Positions 8,165 through 15,499 of a stretch of DNA of 17,165 nucleotides are shown one piece after another. Under the pieces are notes generated by a model, which made no database searches, was not told where the DNA came from, and was given only the letters and a program-made list of their open reading frames with translations. The position numbers and the translations under genes are program-made. Source of the stretch: Gallionellaceae bacterium CG11_big_fil_rev_8_21_14_0_20_60_62 (GTDB lineage: Bacteria > Pseudomonadota > Gammaproteobacteria > Burkholderiales > Gallionellaceae); the NCBI GenBank assembly GCA_002787455.1, contig PCWU01000103.1, positions 1,682 through 18,846 of the forward strand, given 5' to 3'. The stretch's first letter is position 1. Each line of letters opens with the position of its first letter.

Positions 8165-8668
8165 CTACAGGGTTTCGCGCCGCTGTTTTTTCAGCTTGGC
8201 GCGAATGCGGGATTGTTTGAGATGCGAGAGATGTTCGACAAACACATGCCCCTGCAGATGATCCGTCTCGTGCTGGATGCAAACCGCGAGCAAACCGTCG
8301 GCTTGCAGGGTGAACGGCTCACCCTGTTGATTCAGGGCGCGCACTGTCACGCGCGCCGCCCGCCTGACTTTTTCGTAGATTCCCGGCACCGAAAGACAGC
8401 CCTCCTCCCCTTCCTCCTCGCCGCTTTGCGCCTGCAATTCGGGATTGATGAATACTTTCAGATCATCATGCGTCTCGGAGATATCCATGACAATCACGCG
8501 CAGATGCACATCCACCTGGGTTGCCGCCAGCCCGATCCCCGGTGCCGCGTACATGGTTTCGGCCATATCCCGCACTAGACGGCGCGTTTCATCGTTCACC
8601 TGCGTAACGGCCCGGGCAACTTTGTGCAGCCTCGGGTCGGGATATTGAAGTATTGGTAGTAGAGCCAT
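8165..8668 (-). CDS. def: Peptide deformylase
   Basis: A metalloenzyme that removes the N-formyl group from nascent proteins at the ribosome exit. The protein has 167 residues, standard for a type 1 enzyme. All three family motifs are intact: GIGLAATQVD (44-53), EEGCLSVPG with metal ligand C91, and QHETDHLQG with H133, catalytic E134 and H137. The C-terminal helix is basic (SRIRAKLKKQRRETL), as in forms that dock on the ribosome. It is the first gene of the minus-strand cluster, divergent from the LysM gene, with 89 bases between the two starts. I see no good Shine-Dalgarno sequence before its ATG and no clear promoter for it in that gap. Confidence 0.97.
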   Translation of the reverse strand: MALLPILQYPDPRLHKVARAVTQVNDETRRLVRDMAETMYAAPGIGLAATQVDVHLRVIVMDISETHDDLKVFINPELQAQSGEEEGEEGCLSVPGIYEKVRRAARVTVRALNQQGEPFTLQADGLLAVCIQHETDHLQGHVFVEHLSHLKQSRIRAKLKKQRRETL

Positions 8669-8674
8669 AAATGC

Positions 8675-8703
8675 TTGCCAACTGAATAGACTAGATGCAG
8701 AAT
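8675..8703 (+). promoter_or_regulatory. Possible sigma-70 promoter for the lysM-dprA-smg-topA cluster
   Basis: TTGCCA (8675-8680, 5 of 6 matches to the -35 consensus) and CAGAAT (8698-8703, 4 of 6 matches to the -10 consensus) are 17 bases apart in the divergent gap between def and the LysM gene. The start site would be near 8710, leaving a leader of about 48 bases. The -10 box is mediocre, so this is a tentative call. Confidence 0.33.
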
Positions 8704-8757
8704 TTAAACCGGCGCAACAAGTTTGTGCCGCATTCCTTTACTTTGCTGGGGTTTTCC

Positions 8758-9783
8758 ATGCGCAAGATTATATCGCTGATTTGCCTGCTGTTGCCCATCC
8801 TCGCCTCTGCCGATGTCGTGCAAATCCGCGAAGACGCGCCGGACCGTTATGTTGTGGTCAAGGGGGATACGCTGTGGGATATCTCCGCCCGATTCTTTAT
8901 GACACCGTGGAAGTGGCCGGAAATTTGGGCCCTGAACAAGGAGCAAATCAAGGACCCGCACTGGATCTATCCGGGCGATGTGGTTTATCTGGATCGCGCG
9001 ACAGGCCAGCTGGTGGTGAATCAGCCGGTGACGCCATCGGAATTGGTCAAGCTTCAGCCCAGGGTGCGGGTGCTGGCCAAAAACAGCGAGGCCATTCCGG
9101 CGATCCCGCTGAATGTGATCGGACCTTTTCTGCGCCGCCCGCTGGTGATCGAGGAAGAGGAATTGGCGCGGGCGCCAAAGCTGGTTGGCACCTATGAACA
9201 GCGCACCCTGTTGTCCGACAATGATGTGGCCTATGCGCAAAACCTGCCATTCGACCAGGGCTTGTTGTGGCAAGTCTATCGGCCCAACGTGAAATTCGCC
9301 GATCCTGATACGGGTGAAGCGCTGGGGCAGGAGGTTCTGTATCTGGGCGATGCCGAGGTGGAAAAATTTGCCGACCCCAGCACCTTGCGCATTACCCACG
9401 CCGTTCTGGAGATCAACAAAGGCGACTTTTTCGCTCAGGCCGCGGCGGGCTATTCCACCGATTTTTATCCCCGTGTGCCCAATACGCAGATCGGCGCAAA
9501 AGTCATTTCAATCTATGGCGGGGTGCAACAGGCCGGCCAATACTCGGTCATCACCCTCAACAAAGGCCGGCGTAATGGCATCGAAACCGGCCACGTGCTG
9601 GCCCTGTACCAAAAAGGCGAAACCCTCAAAACCAAGGGCCTGTTCACCCCCGATGTGAAATTGCCGGATATGCGTTACGGACTGGCCATGGTGTTCCGTG
9701 TGTTCAACAAAGTCTCTTACGCACTGGTGCTCGAGACCAAATTGCCGGTGCAAATCCTGGACAGCGCGCGCAATCCCGAATAA
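8758..9783 (+). CDS. Secreted LysM-domain protein
   Basis: A 341-residue exported protein. The start is MRKIISLICLLLPILASA, a clean signal peptide with likely cleavage after ASA, followed by a single LysM domain at about residues 31-78 (YVVVKGDTLWDISARFF through IYPGDVVYL). LysM domains bind N-acetylglucosamine-containing glycans, here presumably peptidoglycan. The remaining 260 or so residues contain no domain I can name; they include GYSTDFYPRVPNTQIGAK, a beta-rich stretch around NKGRRNGIETGHVLALY, and MVFRVFNKVSYALVLE. The frame is open 21 codons further upstream to 8695, but the 8758 ATG directly precedes the signal peptide and has a GGGG ribosome site. The stop codon abuts the dprA ATG with no spacer. 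A LysM gene before dprA recurs in Beta- and Gammaproteobacteria; its role is not established from sequence. Confidence 0.88.
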   Translation: MRKIISLICLLLPILASADVVQIREDAPDRYVVVKGDTLWDISARFFMTPWKWPEIWALNKEQIKDPHWIYPGDVVYLDRATGQLVVNQPVTPSELVKLQPRVRVLAKNSEAIPAIPLNVIGPFLRRPLVIEEEELARAPKLVGTYEQRTLLSDNDVAYAQNLPFDQGLLWQVYRPNVKFADPDTGEALGQEVLYLGDAEVEKFADPSTLRITHAVLEINKGDFFAQAAAGYSTDFYPRVPNTQIGAKVISIYGGVQQAGQYSVITLNKGRRNGIETGHVLALYQKGETLKTKGLFTPDVKLPDMRYGLAMVFRVFNKVSYALVLETKLPVQILDSARNPE

Positions 9784-10851
9784 ATGACGCTTGACCCCGG
9801 ACTGGCGGACTGGCTTCGGCTTGCCATAATTCCCGGTCTGGGCGGCGAGGGGCTGCGCAAACTGCTGCTCGCCTTTGGTTCTCCCGCTGCGGTTCTGCAA
9901 CAATCCCAGTCGTCGCTGACCCAATATGTGCGCCAACCGGTGGCGCGCGCGATTCTCGCCGGTGTGGATGAAACACACCTGGTGTCGGCGGCAGGCTGGC
10001 TTGCCGACCCGCTGAACCGGATCGTCACGGTAGCTGATGCGGCTTACCCGCAAGCCCTGCTCAATACTGCCGACCCGCCGCTGTTGTTGTATGTCAAAGG
10101 CCGGGTCGATCTGCTCAACACTCCCGCACTCGCCATCGTCGGCAGCCGCAACGCAACCGTCCAGGGGCTGCGCGATGCCGAGGCTTTTGCCCAATCCGCC
10201 GCCGAATGTGGTCTTTGTGTGGTCAGCGGTTTGGCGCAAGGGATCGATGCCGCCGCCCACCGGGGGGCGCTGCGCGGTAAAGGACGCACCATTGCGGTGG
10301 TCGGCACCGGCCTGGACAAGGTTTATCCGGCATCCAACCGCGAGCTGGCCCATCAACTGGCGCAAGACGGCTGCATTATTTCCGAATTTGCCCTTGGCAC
10401 GCCGCCCCTGCCCGCCAATTTTCCCCGCCGCAACCGGATCATCAGCGGACTCAGCCTGGGCTGTCTGGTGGTTGAGGCGGGACTGCAAAGCGGTTCGCTG
10501 ATTACCGCGCGTATGGCGCTGGAACAAGGCAGGGAAGTGTTCGCCATCCCCGGCTCGATCCACTCACCGCAAGCCAAGGGTTGCCACAGCCTGATCAAGC
10601 AGGGAGCCAAACTGGTTGAGCGCGCGCAGGATATTCTCGAAGAACTGGGATACCTGTTCAAGGCGGGGGCCGCTGCCGCCGCGCCCGACCATCCCTTGTT
10701 TCAACATTTGGGATTCGATCCGGTCGATGCGGAGACACTGGCGCAGCGCAGCGGCTTGACGATAGCGGAGCTATCCGCCATCCTGTTGCAACTTGAGCTG
10801 GACGGGGCGGTTGCCCCGATGCCCGGCGGCCGCTATCAACGAATCACCTGA
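9784..10851 (+). CDS. dprA: DNA-processing protein DprA (Smf)
   Basis: A single-stranded-DNA-binding protein that loads RecA on incoming DNA during natural transformation; it also occurs in species not known to be competent. The protein has 355 residues and all expected parts. There is an N-terminal helical domain (about 1-75) and an extended Rossmann fold (about 80-285) with IVGSRNATVQG, VVSGLAQGIDAAAHRGAL, FPRRNRIISGLS and SGSLITA. A C-terminal winged-helix domain (about 300-352, LAQRSGLTIAELSAILLQLE) completes it. The ATG immediately follows the LysM gene's TAA (TAAATG), with no Shine-Dalgarno sequence, so translation probably depends on coupling. smg follows after 9 bases. Confidence 0.96.
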   Translation: MTLDPGLADWLRLAIIPGLGGEGLRKLLLAFGSPAAVLQQSQSSLTQYVRQPVARAILAGVDETHLVSAAGWLADPLNRIVTVADAAYPQALLNTADPPLLLYVKGRVDLLNTPALAIVGSRNATVQGLRDAEAFAQSAAECGLCVVSGLAQGIDAAAHRGALRGKGRTIAVVGTGLDKVYPASNRELAHQLAQDGCIISEFALGTPPLPANFPRRNRIISGLSLGCLVVEAGLQSGSLITARMALEQGREVFAIPGSIHSPQAKGCHSLIKQGAKLVERAQDILEELGYLFKAGAAAAAPDHPLFQHLGFDPVDAETLAQRSGLTIAELSAILLQLELDGAVAPMPGGRYQRIT

Positions 10852-10860
10852 TTTTTTCCT

Positions 10861-11316
10861 ATGTTCGACATTTTGATCTATCTATTCGAGAGCTACTTTG
10901 ACGCGGAGAGTTATCCCGAATCGGACCGCCTTTCGGCCAAACTGAGCGCTGCCGGTTTCGAGGACGACGATATCCATCAGGCGCTGGCCTGGCTGTCCGG
11001 TTTGCGCGATTTATCCGCCGCTTCGTACCCGCCCGTCATCAACCAAAGCGGGTCGCGCTGCTATACAAGTTTTGAAGAAGACAGGATCAGCGCTGAAGGT
11101 TTGCGTTTCATCGCCTTCTGGGAACATAACAAGATCATCACCCCGATCGAGCGCGAGATGATCATCGACCGCATCATGGCCCTGGGGCGCGACAAGCTGG
11201 CTTTGGACAAGGTCAAGCTGATCGCCCTGATGGTGCTATGGAACCAGCACGATGATCTTGATCCGCTGCTGATCGAGGATCTGCTCACCCCTGCCGACGC
11301 TACCCAGCTTCACTAA
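10861..11316 (+). CDS. smg: Smg family protein (DUF494)
   Basis: A 151-residue cytosolic protein of the Smg/DUF494 family, recognised by MFDILIYLFESYF, the central YTSFEEDRISAEGLRFI and the C-terminal VLWNQHDDLDPLLIEDLL. The family sits beside dprA and topA in many proteobacteria, and its molecular function is not known to me. It is acidic and predicted mostly helical, with no membrane segment or signal peptide. It begins 9 bases after dprA and ends 6 bases before topA. No Shine-Dalgarno sequence precedes its ATG (the preceding bases are ATTTTTTCCT), which points to coupled translation. Confidence 0.93.
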   Translation: MFDILIYLFESYFDAESYPESDRLSAKLSAAGFEDDDIHQALAWLSGLRDLSAASYPPVINQSGSRCYTSFEEDRISAEGLRFIAFWEHNKIITPIEREMIIDRIMALGRDKLALDKVKLIALMVLWNQHDDLDPLLIEDLLTPADATQLH

Positions 11317-11322
11317 AATTTC

Positions 11323-13917
11323 ATGCCAAAAAACCTGCTGATCGTCGAGTCGCCCGCCAAGGCCAAGACATTAAAAAAATATCTGGGCAAAGATTTCGAA
11401 GTGCTGGCCTCCTACGGCCATGTGCGCGACCTGGTTCCGAAGAACGGCGCGGTTGATGTCGATCACGGATACGCGATGAATTACGAGACGATCGCGCGCA
11501 ATGCCAAACACGTCGACGCGATTGCCAAGGCCGCCGCCGCCGCAGACACCATCCTGCTCGCGCCCGACCCCGACCGGGAAGGCGAGGCCATCGCCTGGCA
11601 CATTTCGGAATTGCTGAAAAGCAAGCGCGCACTCAAAGGCAAGACCATGAAGCGCGTGGTTTTCTACGAGATCACCCAATCAGCCGTGCAGGATGCCGTT
11701 GCCCACCCGCGCGAGATCGCCATGCCGCTGGTCAACGCGCAACAGGCGCGGCGGGCGCTGGATTATCTGGTTGGCTTTAATTTGTCGCCGCTGCTGTGGC
11801 GCAAGATCCGCCCCGGCCTGTCGGCGGGCCGCGTGCAAAGTCCGGCTTTGCGCCTGATCGTCGAGCGTGAACTGGAAATCGAGAAATTCAACAGCCGCGA
11901 ATACTGGTCGGTGCATCTGGACACGCAAAAAAACAGCACCCTGTTCAAGGCCAAGCTGTTCCAGTTCCAGGGCAAAAAGCTGGAGCAACTGGGCATTGGC
12001 AGCCAGGCTGAATACGACGCCATCCACGCCAAACTGGCCGCCGCCAAGCTGCCCCCCAAAGTGGTGCGCGTGGAGAAGAAAGGCAAGCAGCGCAGCCCCG
12101 CCGCGCCGTTCACCACCTCCACTTTACAACAGGAAGCGGTACGCAAACTGGGGATGACCTCAGACCGCACCATGCGTACCGCGCAATCGCTGTACGAAGG
12201 GGTGGACATCGGCGGCCAGACCACCGGTTTGATCACCTACATGCGTACCGATTCGCTCAACCTCGCCAACGAAGCTGTCGCCGATATTCGCGGCTACATC
12301 AAGGACAACTTCGCCGCCGATTACCTCCCGGTCAAGCAGCCGCTGTACAAGAGCAAAGCCAAGAACGCGCAGGAAGCGCACGAAGCGATCCGCCCGACCT
12401 CGATTGCGCGCACGCCAGATAGCCTGCGCGATCACCTCAATATCGACCAGATGCGCCTGTACGAGATGATCTGGAAACGCACCCTTGCCTCACAGATGTC
12501 ACCGGCGCGCTTCGACACCGTCAGCGTTGATATTCGCCTCTCCAGCGACGACACCCTGTTCCGCGCCAGCGGCCAGACCCTGGTGTTCCCCGGCTTCATC
12601 GGCGTGTATATGGAAGACGTGGACGATGCCGAGGAAGAAGACAGCGCCAAGTTGCCGCCGCTGGCCGAAGGCGATGTGCTGCCCGCGGACAAACTCTACG
12701 GCGAACAACACTTCACCCAGCCGCCGCCGCGTTTTTCGGAAGCCAGTCTGGTCAAATCGCTGGAAGAATACGGCATCGGCCGCCCCTCCACCTACGCCAC
12801 TATTATTTCCACCCTGCAGGCGCGCGAATACGCCACGCTCGACAAGAAACGCTTCGTGCCCACCGACGTCGGGCGCGTGGTCATCAAGTTCCTCACCGAA
12901 CACTTCACCCGCTATGTGGATTACGGTTTTACCGCCAACCTCGAAGACGAACTGGATGAAGTCTCCGAAGGAAAGCGCGACTGGATCCCGGTTCTGGATG
13001 AATTCTGGAAGGGCTTCAACCAGCTTATCGTTGACAAGAAAGACGTTGATCGTCCCGGCACCGAGATTCTGGAAGAAGCCTGTCCCAAGTGCGGCAAACC
13101 GCTGTCGAAACGCCTTGGCAAGCGCGGCAGTTTCATCGGCTGCACCGCTTATCCGGAATGCGATTACACCCGCAGCTTGAGCGGAGAAGAAGAACCCGGC
13201 GAAGCGCGCAAGGAATTGGGCGCACATCCGGAAACCGGGCAACAAGTCCTGTTGTTGCGCGGCCCCTACGGCCCCTATGTCCAACTCGGCGAAGTGGTGG
13301 AAGGGGAAAAAACCAAACCGAAACGCGTGTCCTGGCCCAAAGAGCTCCCGCTGGAACAAGCAGATTTAGCCCACGCGCTGAAATTGCTCTCGCTACCGCG
13401 CGACCTGGGTCTGCACCCCGAGACAGGCAAAAAAGTCATCGTCAACATCGGTCGTTTCGGTCCCTACATCGGCCATGACGGCAAGTTCAAATCGATTCCG
13501 CGCAGCGACAGCATCTTCGACATCGGGCTCGAACGCTCGGTAGAACTGTTGGCACAGGCCAGAACCGGCGGTGCCACCGTCCTGCGCACACTGGGCGAAC
13601 ACCCGGACGACCACGCTCCCGTCGAAATCTGCAGCGGCCGCTACGGCCCCTATGCCCGCCACGGCAAGGTCAACGCCACCCTGCCAAAGGAAGTGACGCC
13701 GGAAGCGGTGACCCTGGAAGAAGCGCTGGAACTGATTGCCGCCAAGGCGGCCAAGGGTGGAAGCGGCAAAACCAGGACCGCCAGAAAACCCGTCGCAAAG
13801 AAAGCAGCAGCCAAAAAGACCGCCAAGACGACAACCAAAGCCAAAACAACCGCGGCAAAGGCAACGGCCGGTAAAAAAACGGCTGCCAAGAAAACAACCG
13901 CCAAGAAAAAAACTTAG
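11323..13917 (+). CDS. topA: DNA topoisomerase I (type IA), with Lys/Ala-rich tail
   Basis: Relaxes negative supercoils by passing strands through a transient 5'-phosphotyrosine break. The protein has 864 residues. The TOPRIM domain (about 1-115) carries the acidic metal ligands E9 and D82/D84/E86 (DPDREGEAIAWH). The core contains SAGRVQSPALRLIVERE (167-183), the catalytic Y306 in GLITYMRTDS, and EAHEAIRPT and GIGRPSTYA for DNA contact. One four-cysteine zinc finger follows (C587, C590, C607, C613), then three C-terminal DNA-binding repeats each centred on a GPY motif (649-651, 713-715, 775-777). The last 50 or so residues are Lys, Ala and Thr with repeated AKK units, resembling histone H1 tails. 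The stop is TAG. It begins 6 bases after smg with no ribosome site, so translational coupling is likely. Confidence 0.97.
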   Translation: MPKNLLIVESPAKAKTLKKYLGKDFEVLASYGHVRDLVPKNGAVDVDHGYAMNYETIARNAKHVDAIAKAAAAADTILLAPDPDREGEAIAWHISELLKSKRALKGKTMKRVVFYEITQSAVQDAVAHPREIAMPLVNAQQARRALDYLVGFNLSPLLWRKIRPGLSAGRVQSPALRLIVERELEIEKFNSREYWSVHLDTQKNSTLFKAKLFQFQGKKLEQLGIGSQAEYDAIHAKLAAAKLPPKVVRVEKKGKQRSPAAPFTTSTLQQEAVRKLGMTSDRTMRTAQSLYEGVDIGGQTTGLITYMRTDSLNLANEAVADIRGYIKDNFAADYLPVKQPLYKSKAKNAQEAHEAIRPTSIARTPDSLRDHLNIDQMRLYEMIWKRTLASQMSPARFDTVSVDIRLSSDDTLFRASGQTLVFPGFIGVYMEDVDDAEEEDSAKLPPLAEGDVLPADKLYGEQHFTQPPPRFSEASLVKSLEEYGIGRPSTYATIISTLQAREYATLDKKRFVPTDVGRVVIKFLTEHFTRYVDYGFTANLEDELDEVSEGKRDWIPVLDEFWKGFNQLIVDKKDVDRPGTEILEEACPKCGKPLSKRLGKRGSFIGCTAYPECDYTRSLSGEEEPGEARKELGAHPETGQQVLLLRGPYGPYVQLGEVVEGEKTKPKRVSWPKELPLEQADLAHALKLLSLPRDLGLHPETGKKVIVNIGRFGPYIGHDGKFKSIPRSDSIFDIGLERSVELLAQARTGGATVLRTLGEHPDDHAPVEICSGRYGPYARHGKVNATLPKEVTPEAVTLEEALELIAAKAAKGGSGKTRTARKPVAKKAAAKKTAKTTTKAKTTAAKATAGKKTAAKKTTAKKKT

Positions 13918-13924
13918 CCCACGT

Positions 13925-13946
13925 CATGCCGGCCCAGCCCGGTATG
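13925..13946 (+). repeat. Hairpin 7 bases after the topA stop (REP-like palindrome)
   Basis: CATGCCGG (13925-13932) pairs with CCGGTATG (13939-13946) around a 6-base loop, giving an 8-pair stem with one G-T wobble. No T-run follows, so it is not a classical intrinsic terminator. It could stabilise the topA message end or be a remnant of a dispersed extragenic palindrome. By recall only, it resembles repeats of the form CGTCAT...CCGG...CCGG found between genes in many proteobacteria. Confidence 0.5.
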
Positions 13947-13957
13947 CCTCCCGGCCG

Positions 13958-13990
13958 CGTAGGGTGGGTGATGCGAAAAACACCTCTACG
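13958..13990 (+). repeat. Second hairpin downstream of topA
   Basis: CGTAG plus GGTG (13958-13966) pairs with CACC and CTACG (13981-13990) with one bulged T at 13985, making a 9-pair stem and a 14-base loop. It lies 11 bases beyond the first hairpin. No T-tract follows, so its terminator activity is uncertain. Confidence 0.4.
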
Positions 13991-14158
13991 AGTGTTCTCT
14001 ACCAGACCGGCCATTTTCATATAAGCACGTGCCCAAGCAGCACGGTTGTCGATTACCCCCGCTGCCCGCCGGGAAGAAGTTCGGCGCGCTCAATAACCAG
14101 GTGCAACAATTTTCGGGCAAATCCGCTATCCGCGATTTCCAAACGACAGCGGTGTAAA

Positions 14159-15418
14159 TCACCTTTGCGTATTCTGTGGGGTTTCACCCCACGGCGCAAC
14201 CTTGAACAATAGCAGCATCCCTGGCAGTGCCAGCAACGCGCACAGCAGGAAAAACATCATCCACCCCATATTTTCCACCAGCCAGCCAGTCGCGGCATTG
14301 GCGAAGGTGCGCGGTATCGCCATCAGGCTGGTGAACAGCGCGAACTGGGTGGCGGTGTAGGCGGGGTGGGTGGTGCGGGCGATGAAGGCGACGAAGGCGA
14401 CGGTGCCAAGGCCGACGCCGAGGGCTTCAAGGCCGATCACGATGGCGAGTTGCGCGCGTTCGGCGACGCCGATGACATCGAAGTGTCCCTTGGAAGCCAG
14501 CCAGGCAAAGCCGAAGATGGAGAGTATCTGCACCACGCCGAACAGCCACAGCGCGCGGTTGATGCCGATCTTCACCATCCACAGTCCGCCCAGCATGCCG
14601 CCGATGATGGAGGGCCACAGCCCGGCGTTCTTGGCGATGAGGCCGATGTCGGTCTTGGAGAATCCCATGTCGAGATAAAACGGCGTCGCCAGCGCGGTGC
14701 ACATGCTGTCGCCGAGTTTGTAGAACAACAGGAAGGCCAGCACCAGCAGCGCGCTGTGCCAGCCGTTGCGGGTAATGAATTCGTGGAACGGTTCCACCAC
14801 GGCTTCGCGCAGTGTCTTGGGCGGGGAGGCACGAAGCGGTTCGCTCACCATCAGTGTCATGGCGATGCCGGGCAGCATGAACAGCGCGGTGATGATGAAC
14901 ACCGTGCTCCAAGGTAGGAAGTCGGCCAGGATGAGCGACAGCGAGCCGGGCACCAGCCCGGCGATGCGGTAGGCGTTGACGTGGATGGCGTTGCCCAGAC
15001 CGAGTTCGGCATCGCTCAACAACTCGCGCCGATAGGCGTCGAGCACGATGTCCTGGGTCGCGCTTAATACGGCGAGCAGCGTGGCGATCCAAGCGATGGC
15101 GACCAGGTCGCTGGCCGGCGAAAACCCGCCCATCGCGGCGATGGTCACCAGCAGTCCGATCTGGGTCAGCAGCATCCAGCCGCGTCGTCGTCCCAGCACC
15201 GGCACCACATAGCGGTCAAGGAACGGCGACCAGATGAATTTCCAGGTGTAGGGAAACTGGATCAGCGCGAACAGGCCGATGGTCTTGAGATCGACGTGCT
15301 CGGTGCGCAGCCAGGCAGGCACCAGATTGAACAGAAGGAATAGCGGCAGGCCGGAAGCGAAGCCGGTGAACACGCAAATCAGCATGCGGCGGGTGAAGAG
15401 TTGTTGCAAGACGGTCAT
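14159..15418 (-). CDS. ampG: AmpG-like muropeptide permease (MFS)
   Basis: A 419-residue major-facilitator protein with about 12 to 14 hydrophobic segments across its length. It matches the AmpG family, which imports anhydro-muropeptides released during wall turnover from periplasm to cytosol. Family-like stretches are GFASGLPLFLLFNLVPAWLR near the N-terminus, QFPYTWKFIWSPFLDRY in the first loop, SATQDIVLDAYRRELL in the fourth or fifth helix region and FYKLGDSMCTALATPFYLD in the second half. The length is at the short end for the family. The gene follows mpl after 81 bases in the same direction, and Mpl acts on the peptide AmpG's cargo yields, which strengthens the call. The ATG at 15418 has an AGG ribosome site. 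The last codons include a hairpin (14174-14194). Substrate is inferred from family and context. Confidence 0.88.
   Translation of the reverse strand: MTVLQQLFTRRMLICVFTGFASGLPLFLLFNLVPAWLRTEHVDLKTIGLFALIQFPYTWKFIWSPFLDRYVVPVLGRRRGWMLLTQIGLLVTIAAMGGFSPASDLVAIAWIATLLAVLSATQDIVLDAYRRELLSDAELGLGNAIHVNAYRIAGLVPGSLSLILADFLPWSTVFIITALFMLPGIAMTLMVSEPLRASPPKTLREAVVEPFHEFITRNGWHSALLVLAFLLFYKLGDSMCTALATPFYLDMGFSKTDIGLIAKNAGLWPSIIGGMLGGLWMVKIGINRALWLFGVVQILSIFGFAWLASKGHFDVIGVAERAQLAIVIGLEALGVGLGTVAFVAFIARTTHPAYTATQFALFTSLMAIPRTFANAATGWLVENMGWMMFFLLCALLALPGMLLLFKVAPWGETPQNTQR
14174..14194. repeat. Hairpin inside the 3' end of ampG
   Basis: GTGGGG (14176-14181) and CCCCAC (14187-14192) form a perfect 6-pair stem with a 5-base loop. 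For RNA read on the plus strand the stem extends to 8 pairs through one wobble. It overlaps the last codons of ampG. Neither side has a T-tract, so I do not call it a terminator, although it may help stop convergent transcription. Confidence 0.45.
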
Positions 15419-15499
15419 GTAAAGGCCTCAAATAATCGGTCATGCTGGTCCGTCCGCATGATCGTAAATGATGAATTGTGGGCGGGGCGGGACGGTTGT

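Larger units (their letters stand above)
13918..14158. other. Geneless convergent gap between topA and ampG
   Basis: This 241-base stretch separates the converging topA and ampG genes. Its left third holds two hairpins, listed separately. The right part (about 14000-14158) contains no convincing gene: a 44-codon minus-strand reading frame (14053-14187) that starts inside ampG is the longest candidate I see, and it lacks support. No tRNA-like fold or insertion-sequence end is visible. Confidence 0.6.

Noticed and set aside
5946..8282. 778-residue minus-strand frame with RsmB at its C-terminal end
   Set aside because: The first 353 codons overlap fmt and def and translate to Arg/Ala/Pro-rich shadow sequence with no family features. 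RsmB starts at 7223.
13921..14020. Short plus-strand frame starting at the ATG at 13926 just after topA
   Set aside because: About 32 codons, formed across the two hairpins, with no ribosome site and Pro/Gly/Arg-rich content typical of translated palindromic repeats.
15480..15495. G-rich stretch with three runs of three or more G and one GG, after the mpl stop
   Set aside because: It falls short of four G3 runs, and on the transcribed strand of mpl-ampG it is C-rich, so a G-quadruplex RNA role is not supported.
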